From Acanthochlamys bracteata (Eukaryota; Streptophyta; Magnoliopsida; Pandanales; Velloziaceae): DNA of 64,000 nucleotides. Below, piece by piece: positions 39,703 to 50,444 of this stretch. Location of the stretch: positions 12,653,001 to 12,717,000 of the forward strand of contig CM034126.1 of the NCBI GenBank assembly GCA_019914995.1, written 5' to 3'. A program made the translations under genes and the position numbers. Below the pieces are notes generated by a model that saw nothing but the letters and a program-made list of their open reading frames with translations, was not told where the DNA came from and made no database searches. Numbering within the stretch: the stretch's first letter is position 1; the number at the start of each line of letters is the position of its first letter.

Positions 39703-41276
39703 CACCATCAAACATTAATCATGACTAACTTGATTAACTTGCGGAGAGGTAAGAAGAGTCTGATTTGTTTCTTGATCCAATTTTATTGTCAACCACTTGG
39801 AGTGGAGTGTATATTGATTGAAATAGTGCAAGATGTACATTATTTCATATTAGACTATTAGTTGAGCTCATTTGACTGATTCCTCCATTTATTCTACAGC
39901 TTTTGTTCCATCCTTCCCTGTCCGGAAAAAGTATCGGTTGTTACTGTATATATCATTTTCTTAGGGACTTAAGCATGCTTTTCAAACAATTTATGGAGTT
40001 TATATTACTTGATCACAGGCTCTTGAAAGTTGTAGATGAGGATTAACAGTTTTGAAGGGATGCAGCTTCTAATGCTAGTTGCACTCTTCCAAAACAATAT
40101 TCAAAGAACATAGTAAGTTTTGTCTTGCAAATATTGATCATCTCCAACACTCAGTGCCGTATTTCGCTAGCTACTTTTACCTTATAGCACATGATCATGT
40201 TATCCTTGCTTAACTTAATGATATTGTGAATCAGTCTACTGACTTGAATCAGGTGCTATTCTGCTTTGTATACTTCCCTGGTAGTATTTATATACTTCTT
40301 GTCTGCGAGATACTCAGGTGCTTATGGGAACATGCAGTCCTCCTGATAAATCAGAGTTCAATTACAATGGAGCTTTATTCCCATAGAGAACTTCCTTGAT
40401 TCCCTGGTTATGGTTAGTTAAGGCCAAGACAAAGTGATGAAGCTTCGATATTACTTAGTTCATGCATTGCCATTTCATGTATATCTAGTTACCTTTTGGT
40501 TCATTCTCCGGAATGTCAATTTCAAAGTTACATGTGGAAATCCTTCAAAAATTCTCAATATATTTCAACCTGCATTCAGTTACATGCAAATTTTGTTCAA
40601 TTTTCCCTGTCTGGTCATTACCTATGATACACTTTTAAGATGCAAATGGTGATTAACTATGAAACGCTTTTATTCCCATGAAAGTTTCTTTGTTTTTTTT
40701 TGGGCTACAAAGAGGTGTTTATGTTAGATATACACAGAATTGCTCATTTATTTAGATAAAATATTTGATCAGGTGAACTGTAGTGGTAGTGTTTTTCCTT
40801 AAAGTTCCCTAGGCGATCTTTGAAAGATCAGGGAAGATCTAAACATCTGTAGTTTGCCCCTGGAAAGAGGAATTGGAGCAGCCACGATTGACTAGATTGA
40901 CTTGATTCATTAGTACTCTAAAGCTTCTGTAAAAGTCTTGACTACTCTGATGATGATAGCATGTTATAGAACTGAGATAAGCCCCCTTCTGATAATGGAC
41001 AAAATTGAAACATCTGGAAATGGAAAGTTGTATTTTGGATTGTTCTCTTAATGGCATTGGTATACTTGAAGACATGTACGTAGTTTGGATCATGCAGGAG
41101 GGGATGACAAATTTATCTGAATCAGGTTTTAATTGTGTAAACTCTTTTGAGATTGATAATGATATAGGTGAATACTAATAGCTGATAGTTTCTTGAAAGA
41201 AAGTTTATAATCTGGTGTTTATCAAGCATATGAATGACTGGAAGGAAAAGGAAAACTTCAATCTTAGCCTAATCTA

Positions 41277-41545
41277 GGGACTGTTTGGTTCTCCGTTTCA
41301 AAACTGCTTATCAGTTTTTCTCAATTTTTTTTCATTTTATATTTTTCAATACATATTTTATAAATATATAAAAATTTATTTAAAATTTTAAAAAGTGTAG
41401 AAAAATTTTACGAAGTAACATCTTTTTATTGTATATTTTTATTATTTTTTTTTAAATAAAAAAAATATAATTTATTTTTAAAAAAAAATAAAAATATTTT
41501 TTATTTTATAAAAATTTTATTTCATAAATAATCTCAAACGTACCC
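41277..41545. mobile_element. AT-rich MITE, family A (copy 2)
   Basis: A 269-bp element. The left end is GGGACTGTTTGG and the inverted right end is GGGTACGTTTGAGA. CTA flanks both sides (41274-41276 and 41546-41548), a 3-bp target duplication. It contains the shared block TATTTTATAAATATATAAA and the rest of the family core. It is non-coding. Confidence 0.7.
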
Positions 41546-41657
41546 CTAGACTTTCTTTGAATGTTGCGAACATGTACCTGCAGATTTACGAGAAATGCGC
41601 TCTAGCAGTGAGATTAGTTGGTGCCTTCAAATCTTTTCTTTATTATTAGGATTCAAA

Positions 41658-41770
41658 TATTTCTTATTAGGCGGCGCAAGCGGTGTCCTTCCACGGTCTA
41701 ATTCCGATCGCACAAATCTCTTGATGTGTAATCCAGGTTCGAACCTGATGAAGTGATCTCTAATAAGTCT
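41658..41770 (+). repeat. Candidate tRNA-derived SINE fragment
   Basis: It has a box A-like GGCGCAAGCGG (about 41670) and a good box B, GGTTCGAACCT (about 41737), but no tRNA cloverleaf can be drawn. That combination suggests a tRNA-derived SINE head. No poly(A) tail or target duplication was identified, so the call is weak. Confidence 0.35.
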
Positions 41771-42914
41771 GCAACAACAAAAGCAATTCATTTCATCGAG
41801 TATCTGTAAACATAAGCTTGATTTTAGAATGATTACTGGATCCATCTTATCTGTTTTGTCATTTGAAGAGTCCGATTCATTCATTAAAAAATTTAATTTA
41901 ATTCAAAATTTTATTTTAATGATAATTGTGCTCGGCATAACTATTTCTGTTTATAGATTGGGTCGCATTTTCGTCAACAATCTTCAGTTAACAAAGGGCA
42001 TGATTTAATTAGGACCCAATTAAATAATGAAAGTGGGCTTAGCTAGCTTTAGAGCATTTTTGGTTGTGTTTGTATATACTTATTTCATCTTTGTTTTATT
42101 TTTTAAAAATTTTTTTAATAATATTTTCGAAAGTTTTTAAAAATATGAATAAATTATATACTATTTTTTGTATAATTTTATTATTTTTTAAACTAAAATG
42201 AGATTCGTAAAAAATCTCACCAAAAATACTTTTTAAAAAATTATTTTATTTTAATTCCAAACGAACTTTTATTTAAAACAATTCAATGATTTCCAGGAGT
42301 GTTTCCTTTGGGTATTTCATTAACCTTGACTCTTACTTACCTTATACTCCAGCAAAATAGTACTATTCTGCATTTGGAAGTTGAAAGTTTCTGCATGCAT
42401 TTTATGTCATTAAAGTATATAATCAGAAATCAGTAAGCTTTTTATAATCATTAAAGTGGATAATCAGAAGCCGTACGTGAAAGATAAGCTGTTCATATCT
42501 TGCAAAACAAGACAGTAAGCCATGGTTTCAGAAAAAGAAATTTTCAAACAATCTACATAAACACAGTTTTGTGTTTACCGACTAGCTGCAGAAAAACAGA
42601 TGACAGGTCATAGAAAAATGAAGTTCATAGCTTTTACTATATGCTTCCTCAGCTTAAGCAAGTTTCAGAACAATAGCATCCCAACAACAATATATGCGAC
42701 AATTATAAATTGGGAGTTGCATATATTTTCTAAGAATGTATAGCAATTTAACTACTTATATACCAATTATCCAAGAAGCTCCAGCCCTTTGAAAAACAAT
42801 AATGTAAGGCTTCATTGTTTTGCTAGAGCTACTCAAGGAACAAAGCAAACTAGCTCCTACTGTTCAGAGCAAAAGCCTTTGCTCGACATTAGAGAAGGGA
42901 GGAATATTATATCA

Positions 42915-45675
42915 TTATGAAAAAGTTGAAGGGGAAGGATTAACCACTATATGTCTCAACGGATGCTCCACATCTCCACCACCAGCGTGCCTCACAAACT
43001 CGGCAGGAGTCAGGAACTTGCCATGGCAGACGCACACAATCCTGACCTCCTCGCCTTTCTTGTACTTGTATAAAAAGCCTTCAACCTTTCGCCCATCGGT
43101 ACCTTCCCCTGTGGTTGAGACACAGGGCATGTCATCTGTCACTAACTTTTCACCCTCTCGAGGTGTTCCCTCAACCCCAGCCCTCACAGCAGCGCTTCTC
43201 TCAGATGCGTCCATCTCTTCTCCACTTAAATCCATAGACTTGTCTGTTGATAGTGTAGCCGTTAGACCCCTGGGCTCCAAGCGTTTGCTTGATTCTGGGA
43301 AATCAATACCTAAAAATTGATGATGGAAAGAAAAACGTCAATGGTGTGCAAACAGGAATAGTAGTCATAAGTCCACAGCAGAGATTTATGAAAGAGGGCA
43401 CATTTGTGCTTAGGGATTGCATTGGACAAGGTTGCCATGAAACCCAATTGTTACAGCTTCAAGAATTTAACATACACTTCTTTCCCATTTTGTCGGAACA
43501 AATACGTTTTATCCAAACAATCCTTAATAAACCAAATATATTCTTTGGTTTGGGTATCACCTAGATTACTAGCTACAAACACTATTGATACTGCGGTGTT
43601 ATATCAACTCATCCAAAGAAATAATGACATTCCTGTTCCTATAACAGAACGACTTCTATGTGAAACCAGTTACAAAGAAGATTTTGGTGAAAGAAACTCT
43701 CTCGAGCTGGAGTCGAAACAGAGCATCCAACCAAAACACACTGCCGAACTTGGTGCTTCTCTTCCTCTGTAAAATGCCTTTCCTAAGAGCTAGGAAATAT
43801 CAAGCAAAAATTACTGCAAGATCATTTTAGATTGAAGGCAATCTTAGGTAGTAGTCCATCTCTAAACTCTTGAGGGCACAACTTGTCAGACATTGAATCT
43901 TAACCTTCACTGCATCAATAACCACATATCTCACAAGAATAGAGAAGATTTTTAGGAGAACCCTTTTGGAAAATAGTGAGAAACAACTTGATTGATGGAT
44001 CAATTCGAAAGCCAACAACATGCATCTCCAATTGAGTAGGGTCCCCATGTGTATGATACTATATATTCACAGCAATCTCAGTGATTCTGTTTCACTCAAC
44101 TTCGGTTACATTCTGTATTATACCTAGCTTTTTAAATACATTATATGTACCCAAGTGTCACAGTAAGCTCATGTCACTTTCCATTTATTTCTAACCACCA
44201 CTCTAAACAACAAACCACTGCCAGATGCCACCAGGAGAAGTTGACCAATATCATTATTACAGATGATCGAATGAACTACAAAGAAAGTTCAACTCACTCA
44301 AACCTAGAATAATCAGTACCAGAACGACACGAGTGTATCTCTAGAAATAGAAGATCAAGGCAGATTGGTGATGGAAAGTGATGTTTCGAATCTCTCTCAC
44401 TTTATATTAACGCCATCGCCTGTAAAGAAACAGTGGATTCCTAACAACAATTATAGACACCGTCCAAGTGTTGCCAATCTTCAGTTGACGAAAACACCAA
44501 AACGTTGGAGACACTTGTCGTTATAAGCATCACAGAAAGAGAAGCCAAGTTCTGCGATCACAACAAACAACCATATTCCCACACCAAACTCTTTCGATCT
44601 CTAACGTGGCGTTACAACTTTTGGACAAATGCTTGAGAAATCCAGATCCAGGTAAAACAGATAGATCACAGGTTATCACAGATGTTAAATTAAGTAATGT
44701 TTCTAGTATGAATGAAGTTTTCCTTATTTTATTTTAAAATCTTGCAAAATAATCCAAGATAAGCTCCATAGTCTATGCTGATCTATACCAAATATTTGCC
44801 TTGACCACCTTTAACATTCCTCGTTTCTCAACTAAAGGCTTCCTTGGATCCAAATCCGATCCATTTTCTACCAAATTCTAACTATCAAATTCTGTTTTTG
44901 ATTTTTCTTGAGTGGAAATAATTCCATTCTACCATAACATTTTCATCTTCAAATTTTGTCATAAGCAAAAAACTTAATTTAACAAAAACAACTATACTAA
45001 CAATGCACGAAATCAAATCTAGTGCAAAATTACGAAATATTTCTCACGTTGCATTGGCCGGCTCTCATGATCCGTCGACTTTGACGAGCTGCTGCTTCCC
45101 GGCGATCCCACCGTCTGCGAGAAGCTTCTTGCCAGCGCCGAAGGTGAAGCTGCTGCCCATCTTGGCAGACCAGTTGAAGCTGCCAAGCTTCTCAGGCTAC
45201 TACTAACTTGAGCGTTCCGTAACCTTCCACCAGCATGCTTCGATTCATCAGCTGCTGCTTGACTACTTTCTTCTGCTCTCGATAATCTCAAGTTCTTCTT
45301 TTCCAATCTCTTCCTCTTCGCTTCAAGCCGCTTCAAACTCTGCAACTCTTTCCGCTTTCGCCTTTCCTCTTCAGCTTGCGTAGGCAAAGAACACGTTCGC
45401 ATCAGTGTTGTTGGGACGAGCTCGTGTTCTCTTGGAAATATTGAAGATATTGCAGCGTATGAAGATGAACGAATGAGTTTTGGTTTAGGTTCACTGCCGA
45501 AGAGTCCACCAAGTGAAAGACCGAGAGATAACTCGACCTCGCCGGAGTGAGAAGGTTCCGGAGGTCTTTCATCTAGACGACTACCGCCGGCGAATCTCTG
45601 TAAAAGGTCTCTTGGACATGCTAAATCTCTTGCGTACCCTCTGTCTTCTTCTACATCTCTTACTTCTGCCTCCAT
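42915..45675 (-). CDS. NINJA-family protein AFP3/AFP4-like
   Basis: Two exons, 45675-45048 and 43309-42915, sum to 1023 nt, or 340 aa. The first holds an EAR motif ([10 protein letters not shown], about 48-57), which recruits TOPLESS, and a basic nuclear signal ([13 protein letters not shown], about 120). The second holds the C-terminal Jas/NINJA-C domain from CVSTTGEG to [11 protein letters not shown], through which AFPs contact ABI5-type bZIPs. AFPs are nuclear repressors of ABA and stress responses. The start at 45675 is the first ATG; an upstream in-frame GTG is not a start. The phase-1 junction joins CAA C|GT. The intron is 1.74 kb. Adjacency to the RPK2-like gene matches At3g02130-At3g02140 from memory, which favours AFP4/TMAC2. 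ABRE-type motifs lie upstream. Confidence 0.88.
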
Positions 45676-46074
45676 TGCTACGCTCTGAAAGCTAATCAGA
45701 AGCACAAAAACAGATGTTTTTTTCTCTTCTTCTCAGTTCAAAGATTTAAGAAACATAAAATTAAGCTTGGAGAGAGAGAGAGAGAGGCAGTACTTCATCA
45801 TGAGTTGAAGTTTCCAGATGACTTAATTTGTTCTGTAACTCAAAATGAAAGTGAAGTCCCAGGCTGGCATAGTGATCAGTAAACCAACCAAAAAGGACAC
45901 CCAGAAAGAGAAAATGGAAGATATTTCCGGGAAGTTCTCCGGGGAAACTGAACCGGAAAGAAAGAAGAAGAACGTGCTATTATGGAAGATCGAGCAAGAT
46001 AAGGAAGAGAAACAAGGTATGATCTGCTAACGTAGAGAACAACTTACGAAATTACCCTTGATTTCTATTGCTCT

Positions 46075-46410
46075 TGCGCCACGCGTATGCATGCCAAGAG
46101 ATGTTAAGTGAGAACGTGGCGATTAGAGAAAGAGATGACGGCGCTGAGCCAAAGCGCGCCAAACCTTCTCGGCTTCCGTGCCGTTTGCGGGCGCCGTTCA
46201 TTCACTGACACGTTCATAATTTACTTGTTTGTTTCTTCCACGTCTTCCCATGACACATCCTCGGAGACTTACTGTTCCGTTTACGGTGCGACTTGAGGTG
46301 TGTTTGCTCTGGCTTGAGAGTTTGCGTATGTAAGCAAGTTTTCTGGGTCTTGAATCTTGATCAAAGGTAGTCAATCGCCATCGATGATTGGGACTTGTGC
46401 CACGTGTTCT
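46075..46410 (-). promoter_or_regulatory. ABRE/G-box cluster upstream of AFP gene
   Basis: Motifs include CACGCGT (near 46081), a perfect ABRE ACGTGGC (46114-46120), ACACGT (near 46210), CCACGT (near 46239) and the G-box GCCACGTGTT (about 46400-46409). This fits ABA-inducible control of AFP genes through ABF/ABI5-type bZIPs. It is based on motifs only. Confidence 0.5.
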
Positions 46411-47764
46411 ATTTCTAATGGAAACAAGATCAGGATCGTTATGCTTCAGAGATTAGTATGATTTTCGACAACGGTGTTTTGATTTCCACTTGGTTAGTGT
46501 TACTTCCATTCATGGCCTGGACATAATGCGACAGTATAAGTAATACAAGTTGCTAGTTTTAAAAGTTACTCAAATAATACAAATTTAATTAGTTCATCCA
46601 CTATCCATTATTATATAAAAGGGACTAATACTTATGGTGACTTATTACTTATTTGTTATAATTGATGACTTGGCTTTATTTTTGCTCGTAAGATAAAAGG
46701 TAATCATCTGTTATCTATTATAGATAATAATCTGGTGCTCTATACATCCTTTTGGGAGCATATGGTGTTGGTTATTTCAAAAATATTTTTTTAATTTTTA
46801 ATTTTATGTTTTTAATATATATAAATATCTAAAAATTTATTAAAAAAATTTAGATAAAATTTTTTATTATATATTATTATTATTTTTTAATAAAAAATAA
46901 AAATATTTTATATTTTATTTCAAACCAGGACACTGACAAAAATAATCACGGGATTATCAAACAAAAGAGGAAAACCTTCCCAAATACCCTTTCGCTTCTC
47001 TCTAGCGTAGACGCGTCCCGCCGTCCTTAAATTACTACGAGCTTCACTACTGTTCTCCTTCTCTAACCATCCCCTGTATTCCCTATCCTACCACACTCCC
47101 TCACTTCACGCTCGTTAGTGTTCAAACAAGTATCACTTGTTTACAACGAATAGAAATTCTTGTACAAGGTGATCGGTGCTCTGCCACGTAGAGGAGAAGT
47201 AATACTTCGGAATCATGATTTTTATTTTTTTCCTTTTTCCATTCTGTTTGAGTTGAGTACGAAATAGAACGTGGGCAAGGAGAGATCGCAGGGAAAGGAC
47301 AGACGCGTGGTGGGTGCACAAGGTTGGTAGTTCCACCAATCCAGCTGTATCCTGATCACTAACAACCCGGTCGGGGAGGGGGAAAACGTGTCGGAAAGAA
47401 GCAGGGCCGAGTTGGATGGGGCCCACGTCTTGTGTTTGGTTAAAGTGCGTGTTTCTTACTGAAATTTCAGTTTCTTAGGTAGAAACATTTTAAAGGTATT
47501 ATATTTACTTCCTAACTCAAATTATAAAAATAATTAAATTATAAAATTTTATTTATTTTTGTTAAACTTACTTCCGATAAATCTGAAGCACCAATTAACC
47601 AGAACACAATACTCCAAGGAAGTCAGAAGTCAAGACGTGTCGCTTAAGTGGCGAGGAGCGCACGGTGCGGCGGTCAGCTGAGTAGTAGTGAGTCTATTGA
47701 AATGAATATGGTGCGAAGGGACACCAATATGAAGACTGGACAAGACGAGCAATGAATGTTGGGG

Positions 47765-48013
47765 GGGTGTTTGGAACAGCTGGTTTTCAAATTTTTTTTC
47801 ATTTTATATTTTTTAATATATATTTTATAAATATATAAAAAATTTATTTAAAAATTTAGAAAGTATAAAAAAATTTTACGTAATAAAATTTTTTTATTAC
47901 ATATTTTTATTATTTTTTTAAAAATAAAAAAAATAAAATTTATTTTTTAAAAAAAATAAAAATATTTTTTATTTTACAAAAATTTTATTTTATAAATAAT
48001 TTCAAAATTATCC
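47765..48013. mobile_element. AT-rich MITE, family A (copy 3)
   Basis: About 249 bp, the copy most similar to 41277-41545. It has left GGTGTTTGG, the block TTTTCATTTTATATTTTT, TATTTTATAAATATATAAA and right TTTTATAAATAATTTCAAA. A run of seven G at the left end blurs the border, and no target duplication was seen. Confidence 0.65.
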
Positions 48014-48686
48014 TGAATTTTGGCATCAACATTATCGAGTAGATAGAAGAAAGAACACCTCTTTGAGGGAAGAAGAATAAATAAAAAGAAAACACATTTC
48101 AAGTCCATTGAGAATATATTTTTTAAATGTTTTTAAATTTTATTTTTTAAAATTTTAATTTCATCATTTCACGCATTTTTTAATATCATTCCGTATTATT
48201 TTATTTTATTTAATATTTATTTTTATGAAAATTTATTTTATATATTTTAATAATTATTTTAAATTTTATTTTTAGTAAATTTTATCAGATTCAGTTTTGT
48301 TAAGCTTATTTTTATGTAATTAGTATGTGCGCACCGAACTAAATTTGCTTTATAGAGGGGAGCATTTATTTATAATTTAGTGTTGGGTAAAGATTTATTT
48401 TGATTGATAGAAAATAAATTTCGTAAAACTAAATTTGGTAATATTAAGTTCTCTAAAAAATAAATTAAAATTAAATTTGATTAGTTTGGAGAAACCAAAA
48501 AAAAAGAATTTGAATTAAAATTTTGCTTAAAAATTAAGTTCTGGGTAATGGAAACACGACATATATGCAAACAAAGTCTTAAACTCCAAATCCGAATGTC
48601 ACCGTTCACAACTAACAACATTGTCCTTTTGTATTTTACGAAACTGCATTGCTATTGTAATGCATGCCGAGGCAACGTTGTCACAA

Positions 48687-48758
48687 GCGTTTGTAGTCCA
48701 ACGGTTAGGATAATTGCCTTCCAAGCAATAGACCCGGGTTCGACTCCCGGCAGACGCA
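48687..48758 (+). tRNA. tRNA-Gly (anticodon UCC)
   Basis: A 72-nt nuclear tRNA. The acceptor stem GCGTTTG pairs with CAGACGC (one G-U). The anticodon stem ATTGC/GCAAT encloses loop CTTCCAA with anticodon TCC. The T arm is CCGGGTTCGACTCCCGG, with box B GGTTCGACTCC, and the discriminator base is A. It has no intron. A T6 run directly follows as a Pol III terminator, so the gene looks functional. Confidence 0.95.
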
Positions 48759-48764
48759 TTTTTT
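48759..48764 (+). terminator. Pol III terminator of tRNA-Gly
   Basis: Six consecutive T residues immediately after the discriminator base, sufficient for Pol III termination. Confidence 0.8.
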
Positions 48765-49164
48765 AAAGGGATAACGGGAGTGGATACTTTATTCCTCAGG
48801 TTTCCCAGTTTTAATTTGTTTTTGGGCATTTTTTAATATAATTTATTTTTTAAATTTTTTTAAAAATATTATACATAAAATTGAATTTTATTTTTAATTT
48901 AAAAGAAAATTTATGAGCATTTTTAACACGAAATTTTTTATTTTTTGATGTATGCAAAAGTTACTAACATTTAAAACATGCCTTTATGTATAACAACATA
49001 TGTATCTCCAAGATGCAAAAAAAAATTTTTGATGCTAATAAACATAGTTGCTAGAGCTCGGAAATATGTCCGGATTAGCGGTAAGATGGTGTTGGTTTTT
49101 TATGAAACTTTGAATGTCTTTTAAATTATCACTTGAATCATGCCCAATACAATTGTGCATTATA

Positions 49165-49450
49165 GGCGTGTTTCAAATATTCAAAACTGAGTTTCGTAAA
49201 AATACAAAATAAGAAATAGAGTTTTTTGAAAAATAAAGTGGAAGTGGAGTTCAGTATTTGTGTTTCAATAAGTTTTGGAAGTGTGTTGAAAATTAAAAAT
49301 GTATTAGAAAGTGTGCAAATAAAAAAATTAGAACTAAAGTTTCGCATGTGGAAGTGAACTTCTGAATTTCTTGTGTAATCGAAATATATAAACTATTCAG
49401 AATTTAAAATTTGACGAAAAAAAGTAAATTATGGGCGTTTGAAACACGCC
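49165..49450. mobile_element. Candidate MITE with 14-bp inverted repeats
   Basis: About 286 bp with ends GGCGTGTTTCAAAT and, inverted from the right, GGCGTGTTTCAAAC (13 of 14). The flanks GCATTATA and GCATATGT resemble each other but are not an exact target duplication. It has no coding capacity. Class is uncertain (hAT or Harbinger). Confidence 0.55.
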
Positions 49451-50444
49451 GCATATGTACAACAAAAAAACAAAAAAAAGAAAGAAGAGTTGCTTATTCA
49501 GTTGTTCCATCATTGAGAAAAATATGAACTACTTCCAATCTTTTGCGTCTCAGGGTTTTGTATCTCAAACACTGTACTTGTTCACGTCCTTCAGTATTCA
49601 CCAAACTAATGCACAAATAAAGACATTCTATTCATGCCGACTCAAAGAAATTAATCAATGAGAATTTGCATCATTGATCGACTAACGATTTCAAAACAGA
49701 AACACCAAATTTTCTGAAAAAAAATTAAAGACCAAATAATTTATAAAATTATAACAAACCTCAACAACGGCCGGTTACTAACAATCGCTTCTTGAGCTTT
49801 GTCTACCAGGATTATTTGTTGCCAATTATGAACTAGAGGTACATTAACGGTGCATATCCGAATAGCGAACAGTTTACTTTCTGAAAGTGTTTAAAATAAA
49901 CAAAATTTAAATAGAATTTATTTTAAAGTTTATTTTAAATAAAATTAATTATTTTAATTTGAAAAACTAATAAAAATTACGTATACATAAATTCAATATA
50001 CAGTTTATTTATATTTTTTAAAATAGTAGTAAAACATTTTTTAGAACGAAAGCAATGCAAAACGTGCTGCCAAACAGTAACACCCCTGAGCAGCAGAGTT
50101 CAATTACAGAACAATGGCCGCAAATCTTTGATTCTACTTACAGAATTCCTAAAACAGTTAAAAAGTTTAACACACAAAACAATCAGCCGAAGCTTATATA
50201 GCTAAGTTGGCAAAACAAATTTAAGCTCCTATTAATCCTCGCATTGCTAAATCTATTTCACAAATATAACATCTTACACGACACGATAGACACACTAATC
50301 CATACAAACAAGTTTACAAGCATTTTATTGCAGATCATAACATGTGAAATATACATCTACCAGGTTTTAAAGAGAGATTGCAACAACTAATTAACCAGGG
50401 AACGTTCAATCACAATAAATATAGTAATTAACTTGGGTTACATC

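Larger units (their letters stand above)
39703..42914. other. Spacer between receptor kinase and AFP gene
   Basis: The 3' flank of the kinase runs to about 40000. A family-A MITE lies at 41277-41545 and a tRNA-derived SINE candidate at about 41658-41770. A further AT-rich remnant lies at about 42050-42270 (GGTTGTGTTTG left; CCAAACGAACTT right). No coding region was supported. Confidence 0.5.
45676..50444. other. Spacer between AFP promoter and SMT1 3' end
   Basis: It contains an (AG)8 tract (45771-45786), the ABA-type motif cluster (46075-46410) and AT-rich remnants (about 46757-46925). It also holds a family-A MITE (47765-48013), another AT-rich remnant (about 48110-48260), tRNA-Gly (48687-48758) and an inverted-repeat element (49165-49450). 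Open frames at 45845-46030, 46108-46296 and 47122-47426 show no family features and are not called. Confidence 0.5.

Noticed and set aside
41658..41770. A tRNA gene at the GGTTCGAACC box B
   Set aside because: No acceptor or anticodon stem can be formed, so it is kept only as a weak SINE candidate.
42820..43320. 166-codon plus-strand open frame
   Set aside because: Antisense of the conserved AFP C-terminal exon, which has clear family residues on the minus strand.
47122..47426. Overlapping minus-strand open frames of 65-97 codons
   Set aside because: No recognisable domain, non-ATG starts likely, and no supporting neighbours or splice structure.
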